In this document: piece after piece, positions 1-10,222 of the stretch
Numbering within the stretch: position 1 is the first letter of the stretch
Layout: the number at the start of each line of letters is the position of its first letter
Source of the DNA: Agrostemma githago
Taxonomy: Eukaryota > Streptophyta > Magnoliopsida > Caryophyllales > Caryophyllaceae
DNA length: 64,000 bases
Direction: 5' to 3'
NCBI GenBank assembly: GCA_958450325.1
Contig: OY288243.1
Coordinates: 36,198,678-36,262,677, forward strand
Notes under the pieces: generated by a model
Told to the model about the DNA's origin: nothing
The model's database searches: none
Seen by the model: only the letters and a program-made list of their open reading frames with translations
Position numbers and translations under genes: made by a program

Positions 1-1818
1 GATAAACGGAAGAGGGAAGTGATCTTTTTTTGTGGCGGCATTTAATTGTCTATAATCAATACACATTCGCCATCCCGTTACAATTCTAGTAGGTATTAAT
101 TCATTTTTATCGTTTTTTACCACGGTCGTCCCGCCTTTCTTCGGAACGACCTGAACAGGACTCACCCATTTAGAGTGACCGACAGAATAAATTATACCTG
201 CGTCTAATAGCTTCATCACTTCTTTCATTACTACTTCCTGCATTTTTGGGTTCAACTTACGTTGACCCTGTCTAACAGGTCGGCGATCCTCTTCTAGTTC
301 AATTCGATGCATGCAAATATCGGGACTAATTCCCTTAAGGTCATCTAGACTGTAACCTAATGCATTCTTGTTCTTTTTAAGAACAACCAACAAAGCAGAA
401 AGTTGGTTCTCTTCTAATTTATTACTTACGATGACGGGATAAGACTCAGAATCGTCTAGAAATACATACTTAAGATGAGACGGAAGAGGTTTCAGGTCGG
501 GTTTGGTTACCTCAACAGCATAAGAAGTATCTACCAACCTATTTACCACTTCTCCGTCGATGCTCGTCAGTTTCTGTGTATCTCCTAAAATATCCCACAC
601 AGCATCATCGTGAGTCTTATCACCTGCACAAGTGTCTAAACATGTCAAAGCCTCGAGCGGGTCCCTACTCAGGGAACCCGTACAAACATCAAGAATAACT
701 TCATCGATAATATCTAATGAATAACAAGTATCCTCGATCATAGGCTTAGCTAATGTGTTGGCCAAATTAAAGGTCACTTTATCATCCCCCACCTCTAAAG
801 TCAAGCGTCCGTGCTTGACATCTATAATAGCCCCTGCAGTATGTAGAAACGGCCTACCCAAAATTATAGGAATTTGAGTATCCTCAGCCATATCTAAAAC
901 AATGAAATCGACAGGTATAAAGAATTTACCTATCCTCACAGGGACATCCTCTAAGACTCCTAGGGGACGTTTAACTGACCTATCAGCCATCTGAAGAGTC
1001 ACACTCGTGACTTTAAGCTGACCCATATTCAGTTTCTCGCAAACTGAATAGGGCATGACACTGACACTTGCACCCAAATCACATAAAGCTTTATCGATTA
1101 CATGGGTGCCTATGGTGCATGGTATGGAAAAACTACCCGGATCTTTCAGTTTGGGTGGAGACTTACTCTGAATTAGAGCACTACACTCAGCAGTAAAAGC
1201 AATAGTCTCATGTTCATTAAAGTTCCTCTTACGGGTCAGAATATCTTTCATAAATTTTGCGTAAGAGGGTACCTGGGTAATTAATTCCGTGAAGGGAACG
1301 GTTACCTGGAGATTTTTGACGACCTCCATAAACTTACTGAACTGATTCTCGATCTTCTTGTTCTTCAAACGGCTAGGAAAAGGAACTTGAATGTTGATCT
1401 GTTCAGTAGCTTTATCTTGTAGAACACCTGTTTCCACTTCAGCATCAGACGGCTTATCAGCAACGACCGTCTCGGATCTGGATCCTGTCTCTGGAATAGT
1501 CGGCCGACTATCAGGGATAGTCGGTCGACTATTATAAATAATAGGTCGACTATCAGGGATAGTCGGTCGACTATTTTCCTCCTCACCTGCAGTTTCTGTA
1601 AATCTGTCAATGATAGTCGGTCGACTATTATTAATAGTCGGTCGACTATTATTGACCAGTTCGTCATTCACAGCAGTTTCAGCAGTTTTTAACGATACAT
1701 CATCAGCTATTACATCCTCAATTACATCCTCCACATTAACAGAATTATCATAACTAGGCATCTTGGGCTCGTCATAAGTAAGGCCGCTTCGAAGCTGAAT
1801 CGCGTTGGCCGTATCATG
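1..1818 (-). pseudogene. Athila-1 pol: protease and N-terminal reverse transcriptase
   Basis: Pol part of the gag-pol polyprotein, for maturation and copying of the element in virus-like particles. On the minus strand the frame is open from about 1818 to base 1. In order it holds a low-complexity hinge with a repeated NSRPTI/DSRPTI hexapeptide (1495-1650), the retropepsin active-site region (ALCDLGASVSVMP, near 1060-1095), a spacer, and the RT start with the conserved WVSPVQVVPKKGG stretch and DHFPLPF at the window edge. It is collinear with Athila-2 pol (22446-28156). A TAG at 1819-1821 separates it from gag where Athila-2 has a glutamine codon. I read that as a mutation rather than programmed readthrough, but one copy cannot settle it. 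Confidence 0.88.
1495..1650 (-). repeat. Six copies of an AATAGTCG-NN-CGACTATT dyad inside pol
   Basis: Six near-perfect inverted repeats start near 1495, 1516, 1540, 1558, 1612 and 1633. Each has arms AATAGTCG / CGACTATT around a GT or GC spacer; the copy at 1540 is shortened. Most are spaced in multiples of three, so the frame stays open and each encodes NSRPTI or DSRPTI. The same dyad occurs six times in this element's own LTR (6164-6309). Confidence 0.9.
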
Positions 1819-2511
1819 CTATTTTTCCGGCTGTGACGGTAGTGTGCCTGGTTGCCTAGCAGACTGATTTGTGGCAAGTTGCGCCACCTGTGTCTCCAAC
1901 ATCTTGATCTGTGCATCTTTAGATTGGTCACTTTTCTGCATCTGGATCATGAGAGATTGCATCATACTCTTCAATTCCTGATATTCACTAGGAACTGGAG
2001 CCGGAGTCACAGGTGGTGGAGGAAGAATAGCAAGAGGTTGAGTTGGCGGTGGAAGAGCTAGAGGCTTTTGGAAGCCTTGTTGTTGTCCGCGATGAGGCGG
2101 AACATAAGCTTGTTGCTTCGGCTGAGGAACTGGGTTCAACACATTCTGACTCGTCCAACTGAAGTTTGGATGCTCCCTAGTCCTCTCATTGTAGTAATTA
2201 GAATAGGGATTACCTTGCTTGAAGTGTTGAAAAGCTAGAACTTGTTCCATCCCGGTCATACATTCCCCCGCGCTATGGCCTTCTATACCACATCGCTCAC
2301 ACATTGCCTCATGTTTGATCATGGCATGGACAGTTTGCTGATTCGACTCGTTTTTATGAGGCGGATTCTGAATTTTGTCGAGACGGGCATGAAGATGATC
2401 AAATTGAGCCATAATCTCACTAGTTTCCGCCGCGGCTACCCGAACACTACCCCTCGGATTTCCATATTCGGCTCGATGCGTGGCAATCTCCTCGATCAAT
2501 TTCCAACCCTT
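1819..2511 (-). pseudogene. Athila-1 gag, C-terminal half (nucleocapsid)
   Basis: C-terminal half of the Gag structural protein, continuing the N-terminal piece at 4177-4981 across an inserted solo LTR. It begins with the DKGWKLIEEIATH stretch that follows DDD in the Athila-2 homologue. It has one CCHC zinc knuckle (CERCGIEGHSAGEC, near 2265-2305) for RNA binding, then a proline/glutamine-rich linker and a heptad-like segment (MMQSLMIQMQKSDQ) ending in PSQPEK before a TAG. Unlike Athila-2 it lacks the long N/Q/F-rich tract after the knuckle. Broken by insertion and a nonsense codon. Confidence 0.9.
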
Positions 2512-2860
2512 GTCATTGATTAGTGTAGTTTGTAGTGCCTATTTCGTAGTATTTTGGTCCCATTTTCCTTGTGGAATCGCTCCTTGGGAGCGGTTTAGGG
2601 GCTTCTTATGCTTCCTTTAGTTCGTTTCAGGTTCCCGAGACCGATTTGGATGAGTTGGAGCGATTCCGACTCTATACATACACATTTTGGAGCCAACGGA
2701 GTAAAGGAGCGATGACTCGATGCTTCGGAATCGACCCCGAGACCTTGGGACCCAATCCCGAGCCTCCGAGACCCGATCCCGAGTCCCGAGAATCGATGAG
2801 AAGCTCATGTGAAGCAAGGAGGAACCAAAAGGGTCATATTGGAGGCCTACAAGACCCATC

Positions 2861-3002
2861 CCCGACGGGTATGCACCTCATCCCGTCGGGGATGAAGTGC
2901 ACTTTGGAGGAGGCCACTGCAAGGCCGTCCCGGTCGGGACCAACCCGTCCCGGTCGGGATGGTGGGTCCGTCCCGGTCGGGATGGTCCGTCCCGGTCGGG
3001 AC
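2861..3002 (+). repeat. Promoter-proximal dyad cluster, GTCCCG-NN-CGGGAC type
   Basis: Four copies of TCCCGGTCGGGA/T (about 2927-2940, 2946-2960, 2969-2982, 2988-3002) follow a longer stem formed by CCCCGACGGG and CCCGTCGGGG (2863-2892). The cluster ends about 55 bp before the TATA box of the same LTR. Confidence 0.9.
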
Positions 3003-3056
3003 CACCTGACTGTAGCCCGCAATTCTTTTCTTCCAATTCCCTTCCATTTGTAACCC

Positions 3057-3064
3057 TATAAATA
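3057..3064 (+). promoter_or_regulatory. TATA box of solo LTR
   Basis: TATAAATA in the sequence taaccctataaatactt, at a plausible U3/R position of the LTR and directly downstream of the dyad cluster. It sets the plus orientation of the LTR. Confidence 0.75.
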
Positions 3065-4176
3065 CTTACCTCTTGTATTGTTTATGGATCTTACATTAGT
3101 TTAGCCTCTCTTAAGCCTCTCTACAACATATAAACCCTAGATTTAGTTCTTCATATTAGTTGGAATCTCTCATTAATCCTTAGTTAATCTTAGTTAATCC
3201 TAGTTAATTAGTGCTTGTATTAAGAAGATACTTGAAGACTTCTCCAAGATTGACAACCTTGGGATTATTTGGGTTTCTCTTTTATGCAAGATTTCATCTT
3301 TTCCTTCATCTAGTGTTGGTATAATCCTTCTTTTCTCTTGTTTATTGTTATTGAATCAAGTTTGAATCTTTACTTAGTGTTTGTTGTTATTGATTGTTAT
3401 TGTTCTTGATGATGAATGTTAGGGTTGTGATGTTGTGTTCCCTTCTTATTGTTGTTGGTTTTTCTTTGCCTATGAGTGAGTAGATATCTTGTGGGTTAGT
3501 AGGGGGATTAAGGGTAGATTATGGGTGATTAGGGTTTGATTAGGGGTAAAGGTTGGTTCTTTATTGTTAGTCACATATTTGGCACACCATGTGTTTGTTG
3601 ATATGCTTGTATGAGTTGTAGTGGCCATGCTTCTCATGCTAGTTTTCTTCTACCCATTGTTTGCTTTGTGTGGACATGTTGAGCATTGTCATCGACATCG
3701 GTTTAAGTTGCTATCGCCCGGACCGAGCCTAGCAATTAGGAGGCACCTACACCCTTAATCGACCCAAGTCACCCTACTACACTTATGAACCCGACCTAAC
3801 CCACTCCCTTCCTTCCATATTTGATACATCTTGTTAGTTAGTCATCATTTCCTTTAGTTTGTTAGTTAGTTCGATTATTAGCATTGTTTAGCACTTCTCT
3901 TTAGTTTGCTAGTTGGTTTGTGTTTAGTTATCCTAGCTTAACCTTGTTTAGCCTAGTTGATTGTTAGTCTACTTCCTACTTCTCCTCTCATCAAATATTC
4001 ATCTAGTAGTAGTCCTTTGTGTTTGTTTGGTAGCATAGTCTCGTTTTAGGCCGATTTAGTCTAAACCTTGCAATACCGTCTCCGTGGACACGACCCGACT
4101 TACCCTAACTACCGTTAGGTGTTAGTTGGCTACTTATTTGGTGGCGGGATCCACGACAAATTCCACCATCAGTCAT

Positions 4177-4981
4177 CATCAACGTTGTTTTGGAAACGTC
4201 CGTTAGCTGCACCATCAAGAATAGCACGATTATCATCAAATAAACCGTTATAAAATTGATTACATAAAAACCATGGTTCAAATCCGTGGTGAGGAATAGA
4301 GCGGACTAGATCCTTAAATCTAGTCCATGTTTCATGTAGATCTTCCAATGGTCCTTGCTTAAAACTGGTTATTTGACTCCATATCTGATTAGTGCGCTGA
4401 GGAGGGTAGTAATGCTTATAAAAAGCGAGCGCCAATGAATTCCAGTCATTGATGTTGGCTGCATCTTTGTCCAAATCTCGATACCATCTACGGGCTGGAC
4501 CTGCAAGAGAAAATGGAAATAAGGCCTCCATTACTTGTTCTTGTGTTACCCCGGGAGCAACTGGAATTGAACAACAATAATCAGTGAATATTTCCATATG
4601 TTGTCCAGGGTCTTCGTTTTTATTGCCCGAGAAGGTATTTCGCTCCACTAAATTGATATAAGCGGGACGAATCTCGAAAGAGCCGGTGGTAGGAGTCGGT
4701 AGCTTCCATCCTTTTGGGATGTTAGCCTGAGTCGGCTCGGAGTGAGTGGAAAGCTTCGGCGGCATGATTGGAACTGAGATATCTGACTCGGCGTCTGACT
4801 TGGTGCTTGAGTTGTCCTCCTCGTGGGACGAATATTCCGCTTCCAGATTAGCGAAAACTGGGTCAAGCGGATTAGATTTTTCCGCTTGACGAATTTCCCT
4901 CCAAAAACTCCGTCTAGCTCGTAAAGTCTTCTCAGGTTCGGGATCAAAAGGATGAATCTCGGACCTGTTAGACCTGGGCAT
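4177..4981 (-). pseudogene. Athila-1 gag, N-terminal half (capsid region)
   Basis: N-terminal Gag of Athila-1. The start at 4981 (MPRSNRSEIHPFDPEPEK) is chosen because Athila-2 Gag begins with the same MPRS...PFDPEPEK pattern at 22446. The retrotransposon-gag (capsid) core runs from about residue 105 to 265, with the typical motifs FSLAGPARRWYRDLD, NDWNSLALAFYKHYYPP, DLHETWTRFKDL and FLCNQFYNGL. The frame is interrupted after NVDDD at 4177 by the solo LTR. There is no zinc knuckle in this half. It lies about 100 bp downstream of the PBS, as expected for gag. Confidence 0.93.
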
Positions 4982-5077
4982 ACACAGAACTAAGAAGGAA
5001 AATATGAGAACCGTCTCAAGGAACGTAAGTTCCCTGAGACAAAAGATAAACTAAAAAGACAAGTAAAATTAACCGTC

Positions 5078-5095
5078 TCCCCGGCAACGGCGCCA
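5078..5095 (-). promoter_or_regulatory. Primer binding site of Athila-1 (tRNA-Asp type)
   Basis: Minus-strand TGGCGCCGTTGCCGGGGA, 5 bp inside the LTR end. It is identical to the PBS of Athila-2 (22321-22338). Complementarity to the 3' end of tRNA-Asp is established for Athila elements. Confidence 0.93.
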
Positions 5096-6069
5096 AAATT
5101 TGATAAGCTAGTCGTGTACCTATCAAAAATAACCAACTACGGTCTAACTAAAAATATAGCTAGGGAAGTCGGGATCGAATTCACAGGGAGACAAACAAAT
5201 TCTACTCGTAATTAGAGTCTATCTACGAAACAATCGGGGGTTTTATGTTTTGTTTTTATCTAAACTAAAGTAATGAAAGAAAGAGAATTAAGAGAAAAGA
5301 AATAACTAAAATAAAATAAGACGAATGAAGATGAATAAATATATGGAGAGAAAACTAGAATTGTCGGTTCACTACGAATCTCATATGGTCACGGTCTAAG
5401 TCACAGGTCTGTCGCAGATATCAGTCTAAGGGGTATTGAAAAGGTCCTTCCGGTCCGCTATTCACCCTAGCATGCGTCTAAAGGCTTCCGATCTTATTAG
5501 GGCAAACTAATGTGTTGTAGCAGGTCTAACTTTTACCAGGCTTCCGATCTTAGGTTCAAGTTTACCAGATTCAATTAATCAATCATGCGCATTAACTGAC
5601 TAATCGCGATTATATGCTACAAGTGACAACTCAGACACAATATCATTGACAGATCTATAAATTATTTAGCGACCACATTCAATTCGCAGATCCCCTAAAT
5701 CCTAGCGAGGGAAATTAGCTACTCATAATTAATTTAAGAACAACAAGATTAATAAAAGAATTTATTAGATTAAACGTCACAAATAATAATAGAATTACGA
5801 TAAGCATGAAACAAAGATTAAGAATAAGTAAATATGAAGAGGAACAATCAAGAACGAGGAAGAAGGAAGGAAGATTAATAAAATTACCGAAGGAATGAAG
5901 GCGATTCGAATCCAAAAGTTCTTACAATAACCGAGTCGTGGGAAGAAATTAAACTAGAGAAAATAAAAGTAGAGAAGAAGTCTAAAAGAAATCTAAAGAG
6001 AAGTAAAGAGAATAAGAAAGAAGTTGAGAGATGTTTAAGAAGTGTTTTTTAATGTGGCTCCCAAAGCCC

Positions 6070-6077
6070 TATTTATA
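6070..6077 (-). promoter_or_regulatory. TATA box of Athila-1 LTR
   Basis: Minus-strand TATAAATAG (plus ctatttata), about 87 bp downstream, in LTR sense, of the last AATAGTCG dyad. Typical plant LTR promoter sequence. Confidence 0.75.
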
Positions 6078-6163
6078 CAAATTGGATGGGTTAAAAACTG
6101 TTTAGGAAACTCTTGCGTTTAGGAAATTCCTTGCTGATCACGAAATCTGCCCGCAGTCCAGGA

Positions 6164-6309
6164 AATAGTCGGCCGACTATTGTAATAGTCGGTCGACTAA
6201 TCATGCATCAACTTGATCTCTGCAGCTCCAGAATAGTCGGCCGACTATTGTAATAGTCGGTCGACTATCGTCATGGTCGGCCGACTATTGTGATAGTCGG
6301 TCGACTATC
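6164..6309 (-). repeat. Promoter-proximal dyad cluster, AATAGTCG-NN-CGACTATT type
   Basis: Six copies, near 6164, 6184, 6232, 6252, 6272 and 6292, with GC or GT spacers, arranged as pairs about 20 bp apart. The arms match the in-frame repeats in this element's pol (1495-1650). Confidence 0.92.
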
Positions 6310-6513
6310 GCCCGTTTCAGCGTACAGCAATTTTCCAGCTTCGATTTGGCACGATTTTGGTTCGTTTTAGCTCCTTTGTCTTCCGTTCCTGCAAAAGGAC
6401 AATACACACCACAAAGTAGCCAATTCGTGGCAAAATAATAGTTTTCACTATTCAATAAACACGAGAATGCGCGTAATAAGAGCATAAAAAGTGTATATAA
6501 AATACGCGCATCA

Positions 6514-6555
6514 CCGCGCGTGGCCGCGTCGGGGTGAACCTACGTCATGTCTACA
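6514..6555 (+). repeat. 3' end of a plus-strand Tat-type LTR, cut by Athila-1
   Basis: The sequence is the reverse complement of the first ~42 bp of the Tat LTRs at 8230 and 45965 (CCGCGCGTGGCCGCGTCGG, then ATGTCTACA). It is therefore the terminal U5 piece of a plus-oriented LTR. The rest lies beyond Athila-1, outside the window. It also truncates the Tat-A LTR to its right. Confidence 0.8.
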
Positions 6556-7669
6556 GAAATGTAAGTAAATCACATTATATGAATAATTTCACCCTCAGAA
6601 TGTACACTAAACGAGACACGATGCGTAGACGATCGGGGACGGATCTCGTGACTACTCAGACTTAGTTTAGGTGTTTTAGTCCTTGAGGTTGAAGTTGTGG
6701 ATGTTATGTATGTTTATGATGTGTTGTGGAGTTAGTATCCACATGAGACGGACTTGACATTATCGAAGTGCATAATTAAAAGTGCGATATGTAAAGTTGT
6801 GTTTAGATGACCACCTAGTGACGATTCGACTTCTACAGGCGGATCCTCCTAGCTTCCTACGCCAATTCTGGTAGAGCTTCGCTACGACGGGTCGAGTCGA
6901 TGAGTCAACACGGGTGCCCTTTTTCTTTCTTGTCGAGTCAGTAACTCGAGAAACTACGAAGAGTAGTGTTGATTTGTGGAACGCGAATCGAAGAGAAAAC
7001 GATCGAGTAGATCGTGCCTAATGTCGGAGTGCGACGCTAAAGAAGAGCTATGGAGCTCGTAGAGAAGAGAGGCAGAATTGCGAATCGTATTGTGTGTTCG
7101 GAATTCTGAATTGTGTCGAATGAGCGGAAAAGGGGGGTATTTATGGTTTTTCTCGTAGTTCAAATCGAGATTTCATGCGCCAGAAATCATGCGACCCAGA
7201 GTTGGGGCGCCTGAGGTGAGGTGATGCAGGTTTGAGGCGCCAGAGGGGAGGCGACTGGAATTTTGAAGATCCGATCTGAAAACTTTCCGAAGCGGAGATT
7301 ATACGTGATCTTCATGTTGCTTATTTAATAAGGTTCCGCCATTTGACTTAACGCGCGCGCCGATGGGCCTCGGGTGCGCATCTCGAGGCTCGACTCGGCC
7401 TGACGCGCTGACTCGGGTTTGACTTTGTGTGTTTCAGGACCGATTCGGAGCCCCTAGTGTTGAAATTGACTCTAATTAGTTTTGACGTAACCGTAATGGC
7501 ACGACTAAGACCGTCTTGATGTTGAATTAATTTTTTCGAGTAATTATTTGATCTGTTCTATAGAAAAACCATCTAAAACATCGTAAAATGTGTTGTGTTG
7601 CAGTCCGATCATCATCGGGTGTTTGTTGAGCACTTCTGCAGCCACCAGGTCCAAATCTGAGTGTTTATA
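6556..7669 (-). repeat. Truncated 3' LTR of Tat-A
   Basis: Collinear with bases 34393-35525 of the Tat-3 LTR. In LTR sense it starts TATAAACACTC at 7669 (a mutated TGTAGACACC end) and contains the ggcgggatcctcc-type segment and a CATAAATACCCCCC TATA box near 7137-7146. The 5' third, in plus coordinates, is missing, replaced at 6555 by another LTR end. Confidence 0.85.
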
Positions 7670-8873
7670 GAAGCCCCCACTTTGACTGAGGCTTGGACAA
7701 GGCGAAAGTCAAAGTTACCCGCCCAGGTCAATCAAGGATTACGACCTGGTGGCTATCCACTTGGGTCGTTTTAAGTCCGATGGACTACTTACTAAGGCTC
7801 GTCAGCCAAGGTTTAGAAATCATACCTAATCTCCTTGCCTGGGGTTGCTTGTCGAAGCTCTGGTATGGGTTCGCTAGTTTTGCTTTAGGTTTGCGGTGCT
7901 ATTGTAGTTGATTAATGTTTTGATCCCTGGAATAGATACTTTGCCTTTTTCTTTCTCAGGTGACTTGGTTTTGACTTAATCCCTTCGTGGTGGCTGCGCT
8001 GAATTGAATAAATCCCTCTCGGGTGGCTACATTGAATTGTATAAATCCCTCTCGGGTGGCTGCATTGAATTGTATAAATCCCTCTCGGGTGGCTGCATTG
8101 AATTGTATTCTTTGGAACAGATTCCCGTTTGCTCCTGGACTTTTGCATGACCTATTCTTTTATATAGTTTTCGACTATCTCGGGCCTTTGCGCATTGTAT
8201 TCTTTGGAACGATCTTTGTTCCTGGACTTTGTGGACATGACATAGTTCCACCCCGACGCGGCCACGCGCGGGTTTGGGCCATGGTATGTTCTCGTGATGA
8301 GATGATTCTCGGGTCGAAATTTAAATCAAAGTTGGAGTCGCCACCCAAATTTATGGGAGTTCGTACCCATTCGAACCCACTCTATACTTAGGCATAACGT
8401 GCACAAAGCACAGCCCGCTTTAGTACTAGAGCTTGTGGGGTTCGTCCCTTTGCATAACGATAGCGATGTCAAGTTATCGAGTATCGTGTATCGAATGACT
8501 CTCGGTCGCCAACGGTTTCGGGCATCCGAAAACCAAAGGTTCTGAGTAAGGGGTGAGGGTACGTGTTGGGAAGCCCATGAAGGACACTCAACCCTGCCCG
8601 CACATAGCGCCTCTACTAAGATATCGATTGGTTTTTAATTTCGCGCTAATAATACGATGAAATGATATGCAAACAGTGTTTTAAGTTACGCATGTGAAAT
8701 ACGTATTTAGCTACGTCGTTTAATGCATCTTGATATTTAATTTGTCCAAGTGGAATTTAGCATGCGATGTTCATTTAAAAGCGATAAATGGAAAACATCG
8801 AAAATAAAATGAGTTAGAGAAACTTGAGAGAGAAGCGTAACGACGGCGGTTTGAAGAGGGTCCTCCGGCATCC

Positions 8874-9848
8874 ATGGCCAAGGGCCACTCCTCGAAGTCA
8901 CCTGCGCTATGTAACATAACAACGAGGAAGAGCAAAGGGAAGGGACATCAACACAAGAATTCTAATGATCAACACAAGAATTCTAATGATAAAACAAAAC
9001 CAAATGTAGACGTGAGCCTGAAGGAACGATCCATACAAGATATTGTTGGCATACCAGTTTACAACTTGAATTCCGATATTGATGATGAGGAGGACGACAC
9101 TCACGTAGAGGAAAAACATGATGATGGAAAACAAAAAGGAGGAGACATACGGGAACCATGGTTCATCAAACAAGGGAAAACATTTGTCCTGGATACTTCG
9201 ATGAACCAGAGTGAAAGTAAGGACGTACTACAGCTAACAGAGGCAGATGTCCAGGAGGAAATAGATTATTGGAAGACGGCCGTTTATGGCTTCGTTGTGG
9301 GGGCCAACCCCCCAAGGCAGGTTATGGAGGGCTACTTAAAGAGGATTTGGGCCAAACACACTTTATACAAAATCTCATTCTTACCTAATGGAGTGTTCCT
9401 GGTAAGATTTGCTTCGTTTGAAATGCAGGAGAGTGTGTTAAATGGCGGATATTACCTTTTTGATAATAAACCCCTTGTTGTCAAAACATGGAAAGAAGAC
9501 ATGAATCTGGAGAAAGAAGATGTGAAGGTCGTTCCCGTTTGGGTGCGACTGCACAAATTGCCTCTCAAGTTTTGGGGGGCGAGCCTGGGTAAGATCGCGT
9601 CTTTGATTGGACCCGTGGTGAAAACTGATGAAGCAACAACGAACAAGACTAGACTAGGTTTCGCTAGGGTCATGGTCGAGTTGAAGATGGGTCAAAACCT
9701 GTTACACGTTGTGCAATTCAAGGGTGAGAAAAGAGGGTCTGTGGAAATCAAACTTGAATACGAGTGGCAGCCTGTGGTCTGTCAGGTCTGTCACAACATG
9801 GGCCACTTAAAAGAACAGTGCAGAAGGGTGCAACAGAAAAAGAACTAG
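8874..9848 (+). CDS. LINE ORF1: DUF4283 and zinc-knuckle RNA-binding protein
   Basis: ORF1 protein of a plant L1 element, the nucleic-acid-binding partner of ORF2. A basic low-complexity N-terminus (residues 1-45) with a repeated QHKNSND unit is followed by an acidic stretch. A DUF4283-type domain lies at about residues 120-290 (YWKTAVYGFVVGANPP, KISFLPNGVFLVRFAS, VPVWVRLHKLPLKFW). A CCHC knuckle (CQVCHNMGHLKEQC) is near residues 303-316. It ends at a TAG where the frame stays open downstream to about 10106, so the native protein was probably longer and this stop is likely a mutation. Start: first ATG after the 5' UTR, in the sequence catccATGgcc. Confidence 0.88.
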   Translation: MAKGHSSKSPALCNITTRKSKGKGHQHKNSNDQHKNSNDKTKPNVDVSLKERSIQDIVGIPVYNLNSDIDDEEDDTHVEEKHDDGKQKGGDIREPWFIKQGKTFVLDTSMNQSESKDVLQLTEADVQEEIDYWKTAVYGFVVGANPPRQVMEGYLKRIWAKHTLYKISFLPNGVFLVRFASFEMQESVLNGGYYLFDNKPLVVKTWKEDMNLEKEDVKVVPVWVRLHKLPLKFWGASLGKIASLIGPVVKTDEATTNKTRLGFARVMVELKMGQNLLHVVQFKGEKRGSVEIKLEYEWQPVVCQVCHNMGHLKEQCRRVQQKKN

Positions 9849-10222
9849 GCCACAGAAGGACAAAAGAAACAATGGAAACCTGTTCTGACTGCTCGACAAC
9901 CTGCAAATGGGGAAAAAAAGGGTAGAGCTATGGAGGGTGAACCACCTCATAGTACAAATCAAATGCAGGAAGGAGTGGAGATTGGTAAAGAGAGCACAAT
10001 AAATGATAAATTGGAGGATGATAGGGGCGTTGAACAGGTGACGATAAATTTAGGGAAGACAGTAACGAGCACAAGAGGAATTAATGCTGATGAGAAAAGC
10101 CCATAATGTATAACAGGACAGTCGTATCAACAGGCCTTGACAGCAACCCCTAGAATTCGGAATGGATCCCCTGTGAGGCTACTGCGTTCAGGAAATGGTA
10201 ACCCCACAAAACAAACATCTTT

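Larger units (their letters stand above)
2517..4171 (+). mobile_element. Solo LTR (1655 bp) inserted in Athila-1 gag, duplication gtcat
   Basis: The insertion begins TGATTAGTG and ends CACCATCA (TGAT/ATCA termini) and is flanked by perfect 5-bp repeats gtcat at 2512-2516 and 4172-4176. Removing it with one gtcat restores the gag frame seen in Athila-2. No internal retroelement genes are present, so it is a solo LTR left by LTR-LTR recombination. Orientation is plus, from the TATA box at 3057. Its CCCGGTCGGG dyads match those inside Athila-5 (62433-62610), so it probably belongs to that family. The rest (3100-4100) is AT-rich LTR sequence with no gene. Confidence 0.95.
1..6513 (-). mobile_element. 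Athila-1: 5' part of an Athila-lineage Ty3/gypsy retrotransposon
   Basis: Read on the minus strand this is LTR (6513 to 5101), tRNA-Asp-type primer binding site, gag, protease and the start of reverse transcriptase, which runs off the window at base 1. The order and the PBS are those of the Athila lineage, and the proteins are clearly homologous to those of the complete copy at 20990-33323. Its gag is split by a solo LTR at 2517-4171. The 3' half and 3' LTR lie outside the window, so its target duplication cannot be checked. It sits inside the end of a Tat-type LTR (6514-6555). Confidence 0.93.
5101..6513 (-). repeat. 5' LTR of Athila-1 (1413 bp)
   Basis: On the minus strand it starts TGATGCGCGTATTTTATATAC at 6513 and ends GCTTATCA at 5101, giving TGAT/ATCA termini, with the PBS immediately inside. 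It carries its own dyad cluster (6164-6309) and TATA box (6070-6077). The partner LTR is outside the window. Confidence 0.92.

Noticed and set aside
1819..1821. Regulated stop-codon readthrough between gag and pol of Athila-1
   Set aside because: Athila-2 has a sense codon at this place and the window is full of similar transition-type stops. I cannot exclude it from one copy.
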